From: Thiocapsa imhoffii
GTDB lineage: Bacteria > Pseudomonadota > Gammaproteobacteria > Chromatiales > Chromatiaceae
DNA length: 64,000 nucleotides
Reading direction: 5' to 3'
Assembly: GCF_016583985.1 (NCBI RefSeq)
Contig: NZ_NRSD01000007.1
Span: forward strand, 114,313-178,312
Shown: positions 9,472 to 20,774 of the stretch, piece by piece
Layout of the letters: each line of letters starts with the position of its first letter
Numbering within the stretch: the first letter of the stretch is position 1
Translations under genes and position numbers: made by a program
Notes under the pieces: generated by a model
Seen by the model: the letters and a program-made list of their open reading frames with translations, nothing else
What the model was told of the DNA's origin: nothing
The model's database searches: none

Positions 9472-9741
9472 ATGACGGGTAACGCCTATTCAGTCCACAC
9501 GGATTCAGGCCACACGGAGCCGGGTTTCGCGCCCGGTGGCGTGGCACCGGCAATGCCCAGCAATCCGTGGATGACCCTGCTTGTCCTCGGCTCGGACGCC
9601 ATGCATGATTCCAGCATGATGGTGATCGCGACCTGCCTTCAACCCTGGTCTTGGGTCACGGATGAGTGCGCCGACGCGGGTTCGCGTGCGCAGCCGCGCT
9701 CGCGGTCTGACCTGATCGTCTCCATGGAGCGGTTCGCATGA
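9472..9741 (+). CDS. Small unknown protein between helicase and DUF4007 gene
   Basis: An 89-residue reading frame preceded by GGGAGGG and starting at ATG; its stop overlaps the next start (ATGA at 9738-9741), the same coupling seen throughout the operon, which supports it as real. The composition is unremarkable, with no signal peptide, clear membrane helix or known motif. I recognise no family. Because it fills the only space between two defence genes with no spare bases, it may be a small subunit or regulator; alternatively it is a leader that couples translation of the DUF4007 gene. Confidence 0.5.
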   Translation: MTGNAYSVHTDSGHTEPGFAPGGVAPAMPSNPWMTLLVLGSDAMHDSSMMVIATCLQPWSWVTDECADAGSRAQPRSRSDLIVSMERFA

Positions 9742-10619
9742 CGCCAACGTCACTCCCATCCCCACTGCCGCTGAATTTTCCACAGACCTTTCTCGCCGAT
9801 CGTCGCCTGCTTGGGCAGTTGCTGGAGTTCGCCGAGCGCGGTGGCACAGGGACGATCGAGACGATCGGAGACGCAACGGGCATCCCCACCGGGCAGTCGA
9901 CCGGGAAGGTCGAGCCGATGATCCATTACGCGCGGGGCATGGGGCTGGTCCAGGCCTGGAAGGCGAATGGCGTCTGGCAACTCCAAGCGTCGTTGCTCGG
10001 ACGCATGGTCTTGCAAGAAGATGCCTTTCTCGCCGAGCCCCTGACCCTGTGGTTACTGCATTTGCTCTTGTCGCGCCGGCTCGGTCGCGCGGTGCCGGCC
10101 GTCGGTCTCGCCGATCCCTGGTTCCAGTTGTTCGCCGAAGGGCGTCTGCGCCTGGGCGAGCAGGTGGATCAGGAGGCCTACACGCGTTTGTTGGTCGAGC
10201 GCCATGGGGCGAAAGGCTATTTGAAGGGGCTGGCCGCGCTGGTGTTGCGCATGTATCGCGAGCGCGCGGCCTTTGGTGATGCGGGGATCTTGAGCCGTAC
10301 GGGGGCGGACGGTGCGGAGCGATTCGTGCGCGAACCGGCGCCCTTCGAGGTCCCATTCTTCCCCGCTTACGCGGTGTTCTTGTGGTTGCTGTGGGATGAA
10401 TCCTACCCGGATGTCGCGCAGCTCAGTTTTGATGAGATGGTTCATGAGACCCGGTTTTTGACACTCTTGGGCTGGGACGGGGCGCGCGCGGCGGCATGGC
10501 TCGATTGGCTCTCCGACGAGCGGTTGGCGCAACTCGATCGCTACACCGGCAGTGTGATGGTGTTGCGCTTGGTCTCGACCGAGGTGATCGTCGGGCGGCT
10601 CTATCATGAACTGATCTAG
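9738..10619 (+). CDS. DUF4007-family protein
   Basis: A 293-residue soluble protein. The N-terminus (LNFPQTFLADRRLL, then a helix-turn-helix-like TIETIGDATGIPTGQSTGK segment, then YARGMGLVQ) matches the DUF4007 pattern, in which a winged-helix-like start is followed by an alpha-helical body. DUF4007 genes are repeatedly found beside dnd phosphorothioation genes and related restriction modules, where they are thought to sense or bind DNA. It is coupled to the preceding small gene and followed, after 95 bases, by the giant ATPase. Family call is by recognition; the DNA-binding role is inference. Confidence 0.75.
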   Translation: MTPTSLPSPLPLNFPQTFLADRRLLGQLLEFAERGGTGTIETIGDATGIPTGQSTGKVEPMIHYARGMGLVQAWKANGVWQLQASLLGRMVLQEDAFLAEPLTLWLLHLLLSRRLGRAVPAVGLADPWFQLFAEGRLRLGEQVDQEAYTRLLVERHGAKGYLKGLAALVLRMYRERAAFGDAGILSRTGADGAERFVREPAPFEVPFFPAYAVFLWLLWDESYPDVAQLSFDEMVHETRFLTLLGWDGARAAAWLDWLSDERLAQLDRYTGSVMVLRLVSTEVIVGRLYHELI

Positions 10620-10714
10620 TCCCATCCACACTGAGATCCCGGTCTGGGCGGAGCCGCTCGCGCCCGAGCGATCTCGAGTGATGGTGTGCTATCAGGGAAA
10701 TCCGGAGGATAAGG

Positions 10715-13700
10715 TTGAAGATCGGAAGCCTGGTCAGGTTCAACGAAGAACGATTCTTCGAGGGTGCGGTGCAGTTGCGCTGGGTGCAGGAGCGCTGGCC
10801 GCGGGCCCAACAGGCGGCGGGGGCCTTCGTCTTCCACGGTCCACGCTATCACGGCGCCGCCGATGCCGAGCAGGATGGGGTCGGACGGGGCTATCGGCTG
10901 AAGGACACCGCGAGCGTGGTCGCGGATCTAGTGGATTCGATCCTCGGTGGCCTGAACGGCGAGGAGCACAATCCCTACGGTCTGGCGGTGGCTGGATACG
11001 GGACAGGCAAATCCCATCTGGCGACCGCCATCGCCTGTTTGCTGGGCGATCCCCGAGGGCCGACCGCGGCCCAGATCCTCGCGAACCTCATCCAGGCGGA
11101 TGCCGAGATCGGTGCCCGCCTCGCCACGGCGATGGCGCAACTGCACAAGCCGGTGCTGGTGCTCTGTCTCGATGGGATGGCGGGTTTTCATCTTGGCAAC
11201 GCGCTGGTCCAGGCGGTGTTTGCGCAATTGGAGCGCTATGGGGTCGATGCCACGGCGATCCGTGAACTCTCGCCACGCTTCCAAACCGCCGAGCAGTTCG
11301 TGGCGCGGAATTTTGACATCCGTGCCGAGTCCTTCGCGCGCCACTGTCCCGGGCTGAGCGGCGAGGAGATCATCGCGCGCCTGCGTCAGAACGACGAGGC
11401 GATCTACGAGCAGGTCGACGCGCTCTATCTGGATGCCAATGGGGCAGCCATCCCGGTGGTGGGACAGGAGTCGGCGCAAGAGCTGATCAACACCCTCTGC
11501 GAGGTCTACTGTGGCCCCGCCGGGCCCTTTGCGAGCCTCTTGATCTTGTTCGATGAATTCGGTCGCTATCTGGAGTATGCGGCGGAGAAGCCTCAGCTCG
11601 CCGGCGACGCCGCCTTGCAGCAGATCTTCCAAGGTGTGCAGGACAATGCCGGTCGGGTGCGCTTCATCGGGCTGATTCAATATGAGTTGAAGGCCTATTT
11701 GAAACGCTTCGGCAGCGCGGATCTACGCCAACTGCAGCGCTACATCACCCGCTTCGACACCGCTGAGAAACTCTATCTCTCGACCAATCTCGAGACCATC
11801 TTCGCGCACATGATCGGCAAGGACGAGGCCATGCTGGCGCAGGTCTGGGAGCAGGGCGCGGCCGCGACGGCGCAACACACGACCTGGCTGCGCATGTCGC
11901 GCACTCTCCCGGGCTTCGGCTCGCTGCCGGTCTGGAACGATCCGACTCGCTTCGAGCAGGTGATCGCGAAGGGATGCTGGCCACTGCACCCGCTGGCGAC
12001 CTGGTTCCTGACCCGTCAGCGTGATGTGGTGCAGTCCCGTTCGGCGCTGACCGTGATTAAGGACGTGCTCGAGCGGATCGCCGATGAGGAGGCTCAGGTC
12101 GGGACCCGTCTGCGGCAGGTGAGCGCCGCTGAATTGGTCATGGGCAACATGCTCTCGGAGGTGATCGCGGCGGAGCGCGAGAAGGGCGCCACCGTGGCGG
12201 AGACCTTGCAGGCGCTGCTCGAGAAGTTCGCGACGCATCTCGCTCCGGATGAGTCATTGGTCCTGGCCGGGGTGGCGATCCTGGAGAAGGTGCGGGTTGG
12301 TAAGCAGACGCGCGAGGACGCCAATGCCTTGCTCGGGGAGGCGACGGCGCTGGATGGGGAGCGTCTGCATCAAGGCATCCGGCGGCTCGAGGATGAACTC
12401 GGGGCCTTGGAGTGGAACGCGGATCTCGGCCAATACGAGCTCATCGCGGACGCCTCTACTCGGGGTCAATTCCAGCAATGGCTGCGGCAACGGACGCAGG
12501 GGATCACCGAGGATGCGGTGCGCGAACTCTTTATCGGGCGTGCGGCAAAGGATGCCGAACTCGGGGACATCGCGACCGATTTTGCCCAGCGACGGGGGAT
12601 TGCGACGGCGGAATGGTTCTTCGCCGCCCAGCTTGCGAACCTCAAGACCCTGGGAAATGTGGTCAAAACCGCCTTTCAGGATTGGCGGCAGGCGAGCTCG
12701 CCGCGTGATGCGCGCGGTCAGGTGATCTATCTCTATCGGCATGCCGAGGACGAGGCAGCGGCCCTCGGCGAGACCCTGAGCGAACTCTTTCAAACCGAGC
12801 TGAAGCGCTGTGGTGTGCGTGTGGCCCCGATTTGGGTTGTCACCATCGCCGATCCCAAACAGGTCATCGCCGATGCCTTGAAGCGTCTCAATCTGTTCGA
12901 TGAGCGCATGACCGCGGAGGAAGCGGACCGCTTCAGGCGATTCGTGTCCGAGGAGCGCGCCCGCGCGGGTGCCGCATTGAAGACCGCCGTGCAGGAGGCG
13001 ATCAAGGTCCGTGACTACTGGGTCGCGGGCATGGAGTCGGTTCCCGAGGGACGTCTAAAGACGGTCGGTGAGGCGATTCTGGAGCAGGTCTATCCGCAGG
13101 CGATCCCGTTTCCGTTCGATGGCTTTGCGACCACCGCGGGCGGCGGTCCAGCGGATGCCGCGCAGCTCACCCGCAGTCTGATCGCCCGCCAGGTCGATGG
13201 CGCCTGGGTTCAGGCACAGCCGAAGCGGATGCAGAACCGTGTCAGCGAGGTCTTGGCCAGGAGTTGGCGCGCACTCGCGCCCAATGGGAAGCTGACCGAA
13301 CCGCTGAACCCAGCCGTGAAGGCGATCTTCGAGGCAGTGCAACGGGCGCATGAGGAGGATCCGCAGCGCACCCTGCTGGCGTCCTATGAGGCCTTGATGG
13401 CGCCGCCCTATGGTCTGAATACCGCCTCGGCGGGTTTGCTGTTGGCCTTGTTGATCGCGGGGGAGCATCCGCCCCGGCGCCTGCAGCATCACGGGACCAT
13501 GATGGCCGCGGCCGATTGGATCGGGCTCGCCTTTCCGGGGCAGCGCGGCAAACATCAGTTCGAGACCAGCGTGCTCAAGGGCACGACCGTGCGCTTTCTC
13601 TCGGCCGACAGTGAGGGGCGCTGGCGCGAGCTGATCAGCCGCTGGGATGCCGAGCAACAGTATCAGAAGTTGATCCTGCTGGCGCAGGAGGCCGAACAGA

Positions 13701-15208
13701 TGCAGCGGGTCGACCCGATGCCAGAGTCATTGGATGGGACCTATCGCTATCTGAGCGACAAATCGAGCAAGGCGGCGGAGGTGTTGCACCGCTTCCGCAT
13801 GGATCTCAAGGAGTACGAGGAGGCCATCGAGAAGGCGGAACGGCAGAACAATGTCGGCGAGTTGTTGCGCAATGCGAAACACTTGCTGCGGCGGCGCGAA
13901 GAGGTCGAGGATGCACTCCTGTGGCCCAGCTCCTGTCTGGAGGACTGTGAGAAGCCGCTTGTGATCGTGCGCGAGATGGTCGGTGCGCGGATTGCCGATT
14001 GGATTCCACGCCAGGGCTGTCAGAGTCCGGCGGATGTCGCGGCGTTCCGTCAGCGGATCGACAAGGCGGTCGGGACGCTCAGGCGGCTTGGTTTCGAGAC
14101 TGAATCACGGGTCCTGCATGAGCAGGCGCAGCGTTCGATCCTGCAGGTTGAGAAGCGCCAGAACTTCAAGTTGACGCTCGATGAGAGCGACGACTATCCG
14201 CGTCAGCCGGACCCGACGGATTCGACGCCGGTGCGGGAGCTGCATGACGAGATCGCCCGGGCGGATGCCCTGATCGAGGCGCTGAAGGTGGCGCGCTCGG
14301 TCTTGCGGGAGGACGAGGTCCAGGCTCGGGTGAAGGCGATTCAGACCCGTCAACAGCGGCTGCGAGAGATGCTCGAGCGTCAGCGCGCGGGACTCGGAGC
14401 GCTGTTCGAGCAGGCCCCACGTACGATCGATGCGTTGCGTGAGATGCTGGTTGCGGTGAACCGTTTGCGTGACATCTTCGTCGGCACCCGCGATGCCGCC
14501 GAGGTCAGTGAATTGGGACTGCAACTGCGACGTCTCGCTGATGATGTGGCGGCCTGGGAGAGTGACGCCCTGCCGCCCGAGCGGGTGGCTGAGATCCTGG
14601 ATCATCAAGCCGCGGAGCAGTGTCGGACCCTGATGGCGGAGCTGAGCGAGCAGGAGATCGAACCGGCTTGGGAGCTGATGGAGATCTATCAGGCGCTGGC
14701 GGCGGAACGCATCGCGGTGGCACGCCGCCGTTCAACCGACTGGCTCAGCGCCCGCATGACGCTGGCGGAGACGATCCCGAGTCTGGAGCGCGATGAGTGC
14801 TGGTGCCGGCACCAGGAATTGGAGGCGGCGCCTGGCTATCTCGCGGCGGAGGACCGCGCGGCGGTCGCGCGGTTGCAGTCGTTACTGCGCGAACGGATCG
14901 CCTTGCTCGATCAGCAGGCCCGTAACGCACGGATCGCGACCTGGCGGCTGGGATTTCCTGATCTGGATGCCATTCCCGCGCTTGATCAGCATCGCACCGA
15001 GACCGTGCTGCGGAGCCTGCGGAATCCGCCCGACGCGCTCTCGTCGGACGAACGCGCGGCCCTCGCCCCGCTCGTCGACGCCCTCGCGGCGCACTTCGAT
15101 CAGATGTGCATGGATGAGATCAGGGCACGTATCGAGCGATTGCCGGCGGCGCGTCAGCAGTCGCTTTTGGCCTGGCTGAATAGTCGGCTGTCGGCGTCCG
15201 GAAACTGA
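10715..15208 (+). CDS. Giant BrxC/PglY-like P-loop ATPase
   Basis: A 1497-residue protein starting at TTG, with GGAGG at 10704-10708 six bases upstream. Walker A is GYGTGKSHLA (Lys99) and Walker B is LLILFDEFGR (Asp280), both in the N-terminal quarter. The rest is helical: a middle region (about 450-850) without known motifs, and a C-terminal part (about 990-1490) with long Arg/Glu/Leu stretches likely to be coiled coil. Size, Walker A form and position resemble the BREX BrxC/PglY ATPases, which are essential in those systems. Neither a PglZ phosphatase nor a PglX methylase is nearby in the window. Inferred role: central ATPase scaffold of the defence complex and probably its last gene. Confidence 0.78.
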   Translation: MKIGSLVRFNEERFFEGAVQLRWVQERWPRAQQAAGAFVFHGPRYHGAADAEQDGVGRGYRLKDTASVVADLVDSILGGLNGEEHNPYGLAVAGYGTGKSHLATAIACLLGDPRGPTAAQILANLIQADAEIGARLATAMAQLHKPVLVLCLDGMAGFHLGNALVQAVFAQLERYGVDATAIRELSPRFQTAEQFVARNFDIRAESFARHCPGLSGEEIIARLRQNDEAIYEQVDALYLDANGAAIPVVGQESAQELINTLCEVYCGPAGPFASLLILFDEFGRYLEYAAEKPQLAGDAALQQIFQGVQDNAGRVRFIGLIQYELKAYLKRFGSADLRQLQRYITRFDTAEKLYLSTNLETIFAHMIGKDEAMLAQVWEQGAAATAQHTTWLRMSRTLPGFGSLPVWNDPTRFEQVIAKGCWPLHPLATWFLTRQRDVVQSRSALTVIKDVLERIADEEAQVGTRLRQVSAAELVMGNMLSEVIAAEREKGATVAETLQALLEKFATHLAPDESLVLAGVAILEKVRVGKQTREDANALLGEATALDGERLHQGIRRLEDELGALEWNADLGQYELIADASTRGQFQQWLRQRTQGITEDAVRELFIGRAAKDAELGDIATDFAQRRGIATAEWFFAAQLANLKTLGNVVKTAFQDWRQASSPRDARGQVIYLYRHAEDEAAALGETLSELFQTELKRCGVRVAPIWVVTIADPKQVIADALKRLNLFDERMTAEEADRFRRFVSEERARAGAALKTAVQEAIKVRDYWVAGMESVPEGRLKTVGEAILEQVYPQAIPFPFDGFATTAGGGPADAAQLTRSLIARQVDGAWVQAQPKRMQNRVSEVLARSWRALAPNGKLTEPLNPAVKAIFEAVQRAHEEDPQRTLLASYEALMAPPYGLNTASAGLLLALLIAGEHPPRRLQHHGTMMAAADWIGLAFPGQRGKHQFETSVLKGTTVRFLSADSEGRWRELISRWDAEQQYQKLILLAQEAEQMQRVDPMPESLDGTYRYLSDKSSKAAEVLHRFRMDLKEYEEAIEKAERQNNVGELLRNAKHLLRRREEVEDALLWPSSCLEDCEKPLVIVREMVGARIADWIPRQGCQSPADVAAFRQRIDKAVGTLRRLGFETESRVLHEQAQRSILQVEKRQNFKLTLDESDDYPRQPDPTDSTPVRELHDEIARADALIEALKVARSVLREDEVQARVKAIQTRQQRLREMLERQRAGLGALFEQAPRTIDALREMLVAVNRLRDIFVGTRDAAEVSELGLQLRRLADDVAAWESDALPPERVAEILDHQAAEQCRTLMAELSEQEIEPAWELMEIYQALAAERIAVARRRSTDWLSARMTLAETIPSLERDECWCRHQELEAAPGYLAAEDRAAVARLQSLLRERIALLDQQARNARIATWRLGFPDLDAIPALDQHRTETVLRSLRNPPDALSSDERAALAPLVDALAAHFDQMCMDEIRARIERLPAARQQSLLAWLNSRLSASGN

Positions 15209-15293
15209 GTGAAGCGTATCGTGCCCGCGTGCGCGTGTCCTCTGAGTCTTGCGCTATGATCAAAGCATCGTGCAAGGCGCAACAGAGGTTTAC

Positions 15294-16411
15294 ATGTCGC
15301 AAGGGGTCGCTGGCACACAACAGGGGTTATGGGTGGCGTCGCTCGGGCTCGTGCTGCTCCTGTCGCTGGTCTGGTGGAGCTGGTGGGCCTCATCCAGACC
15401 AAACTCGGTCGACGTTGGGTTGGTCACCTGGGTGACGTCCGCGGCCATCGTGGGCTCCAGCGAGATCCATGCGGCGGAGCTGTTCATGGATGACCATCCC
15501 GATGGCCCGATCCGAGTCATCCCGGTGGATGATCAATGGATGCCCGAGCGCACCACCCAGGCGATCGAAGAGGCCATGGCCGAAGGGATGCATTATTTTA
15601 TCGCCACGCATCCGTCCAACTGCGCGGAGGCGAGTCTGCATCTGTTCGCCGACGGTCGTGCACTGATGCTCAATGCCGCCTCGACCAGCCCGCTGCTCAG
15701 CGGCCGCGATGATTTTTTTCTGCGCCTCACGCCCGATGCCCATCACGAGCAGCGCGCCATCGCGCGCGAGGTCGCGCGATGGCCAGGCCGGCGCCTGCTG
15801 GTCTTCCAGGACACGGGCAACCGGGCCTACACCGATCCCGCCTTCGCGACCTTCGTCTCCGAGTTGACCGCATTGAGCGACTGGGACATCGTCCATCGAC
15901 CGTTGCAAGTGTCTGACTTCAGGCCCGATGAGGATCGGCCGCTGATGGCCGAGCCCTTCGACGCACTCTATATCCTCGCGGGCAGCTACCTGCCCGCCAT
16001 TGGCAACATCGCTCAACTCTTCTATGTCAATCATCCCGAGGCGCCCATTCTTTTGACGCCGTGGGCGCGTTCGCCGGCGATTCTCGATACCGCGGGGCCG
16101 GCCATCACACGTCTCATCCTGCCGAGTCAGCATCCCTCGCGGAAGGATGATCCGCTGCTCGACGCCTACTTCCAACGGCTGTCCGCCCGCTTCGGTTATC
16201 AGCCACACGACATGACGATCAACACACGGCGGGCGCTCGAGCTGCTGAATCAGGCCTTTGCCGCGGGACACGACACACCCGCGACGGTCAAGCACTATCT
16301 CCTGTCGCAGGGACCACATGCCACCAGCCTCGGTCCGGTCCTCTTCGACGAGTTTGGTGATCTCGAGGCTCTGCCGTTCGTGTTCCTGACTGACCTCGCG
16401 CGCGAGTTACG

Positions 16412-16415
<4 letters not shown>
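15294..16415 (+). CDS. Periplasmic binding protein, ABC-type, Peripla_BP_6-like
   Basis: A 373-residue protein of the branched-chain amino acid/urea binding family, with alternating beta/alpha segments (DVGLVTWVT, DDFFLRLTPDAHHEQ, FDALYILAGSYLP) forming two lobes. The N-terminus has one hydrophobic segment (about residues 11-27) that may be an uncleaved anchor or signal peptide. ATG 15294 was chosen over an in-frame TTG at 15249 because AGAGG lies just upstream. No permease or ATPase genes follow; instead its stop overlaps the GTG start of a hybrid histidine kinase. It probably delivers a ligand signal to that kinase rather than feeding a transporter. Confidence 0.75.
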
Positions 16416-19252
<2,837 letters not shown>

Positions 19253-19477
19253 TGGTTAGGCGGCTGCGCCTGGAGAGCAGGACAGCGCCGCCGAGGCGGT
19301 CGGATGGCCGTCTACGGGTGCGCGCTGTGGGCCTATTCCGATCGGGTCGCGTGCCTCGTGGACAGCGTTCGAACCAGCCGGTGGCCGTTCGAGGCCGACG
19401 CGGATCTGGGATTCCCTTTTCAATCGCTCGTGTTTTGAAGAGAACGCTGCGTCGCAGCAGCGTGCTTTGGAGCTTGC

Positions 19478-20716
19478 ATGCAGATTCGTCTTTCGATGTT
19501 GTTGACCCTGGGGCTGCTCTCGGGGCTGACGCCGTTTGCCATCGATCTGTATTTGCCGAGTCTGCCGGCGATCGCGCGGGATCTGGATTCGACCATCGAG
19601 ATCGCGCAGCTCAGCGTGACCCTCTACCTGGGCGTCTTCGCGCTTGCCCAGTTGGTGCTGGGTCCGGCCTCGGATGTCCTGGGGCGGCGGGCGACGATCG
19701 GCAGCGGGCTGTTGCTGTTCGCTCTGGGCGCACTGATCTGTGCGCTGGCGCCAACGATGGAGGTGTTGCTGGCGGGGCGGGCGGTGCAGGGGCTCGGGGG
19801 CGCGGCGATCGCGGTGACGGTGCCGGCCTTGGTGCGCGATCTGTTCGAGCGGGATCGCTATGCGCAAACCATGAGCCTGGTGATGCTGACCACGGCGATG
19901 GCGCCGTTGGTGGCGCCATCGGTGGGCGGTCTGATCCTGGTCTGGGTGGGTTGGCACGGGATCTTCATGGCGTTGCTGATCCTGGCGTTGCTGGCGGGCG
20001 GACTCTTTCTGATCCTGGTGCCCGAGACCCTGGGGATCGAGCAGCGGCACGCGCCGGAATTGGGCCGCGTGCTGCGCAATTATCGGACGATCCTAAGGGA
20101 TCGCAGCGGACTGGGGTATCTCTTGGCGGGTGCCTTCTCCTTCGGCGGCATGATGAGCTATATCGTGGCGTCGGCCTTTGTCTACATCGACCTGCACGGG
20201 GTGGAAGAGGTTTGGTTCGGGGTCTATTTTGGAGCCAACGTCGCCGTGGCGATGCTGGTCACGATGCAGAACGCGCGGCTGGTGCTGCGCTTCGGCGCCG
20301 AGCGGCTGCTGCGGATGGGGCTGGGGGTGCAGATGATCGCCGCGCTCCTGTTGCTTGGACTCGGTCTCTGGGGCGTTCCGCCCTTGTGGGCGATCATTGG
20401 CGCCACCCTGCTGTATCTCAGTATGGCGGGGGTGGTGCTGGGCAATGCCATGGCGGGTTTTATGGCGTCCTTCGCGCGGATGGCGGGCACGGCTTCGGCC
20501 TTCTCGGGGGCGTCGCGCTTCGGGTTGGGGGCGGTGATGGGATCGCTGATCAGTCTGTTCCATACCGGCACCGCCGCGCCGCTGTTGTTCGGCATGGCAT
20601 TCTGCGGGCTGGCCGCGGGTCTGAGCTATTGGCTGCTGTGCTGTTCCGCGCCGAACCCCCTGGGCGTGCGCTCGGGACGCGCGCAGGATGACCCGGCACC
20701 CTCCAGTGACCGGTGA
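19478..20716 (+). CDS. Bcr/CflA-type MFS multidrug efflux transporter
   Basis: A 412-residue inner-membrane protein with about 12 hydrophobic segments. Family motifs are clear: TPFAIDLYLPSLPAIARDL at the N-terminus, the loop motif SDVLGRRATIG between TM2 and TM3, and GRAVQGLGGAA in TM4, as in Bcr/CflA drug-resistance transporters. Expected function is proton-coupled export of drugs or small metabolites. It starts at ATG 19478 after a 225-base gap, so it probably has its own promoter. It has no obvious link to the flanking defence genes. Confidence 0.88.
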   Translation: MQIRLSMLLTLGLLSGLTPFAIDLYLPSLPAIARDLDSTIEIAQLSVTLYLGVFALAQLVLGPASDVLGRRATIGSGLLLFALGALICALAPTMEVLLAGRAVQGLGGAAIAVTVPALVRDLFERDRYAQTMSLVMLTTAMAPLVAPSVGGLILVWVGWHGIFMALLILALLAGGLFLILVPETLGIEQRHAPELGRVLRNYRTILRDRSGLGYLLAGAFSFGGMMSYIVASAFVYIDLHGVEEVWFGVYFGANVAVAMLVTMQNARLVLRFGAERLLRMGLGVQMIAALLLLGLGLWGVPPLWAIIGATLLYLSMAGVVLGNAMAGFMASFARMAGTASAFSGASRFGLGAVMGSLISLFHTGTAAPLLFGMAFCGLAAGLSYWLLCCSAPNPLGVRSGRAQDDPAPSSDR

Positions 20717-20774
20717 ACCTGCAGCACCTGGCACCGGCCGCTCATCACTTACCACGATCTCGCATCATGATTGA

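Noticed and set aside
1..15208. Canonical BREX assignment
   Set aside because: No PglZ phosphatase or PglX methylase is present in the window, and DUF4007 and the phosphorothioation-linked methyltransferase point elsewhere.
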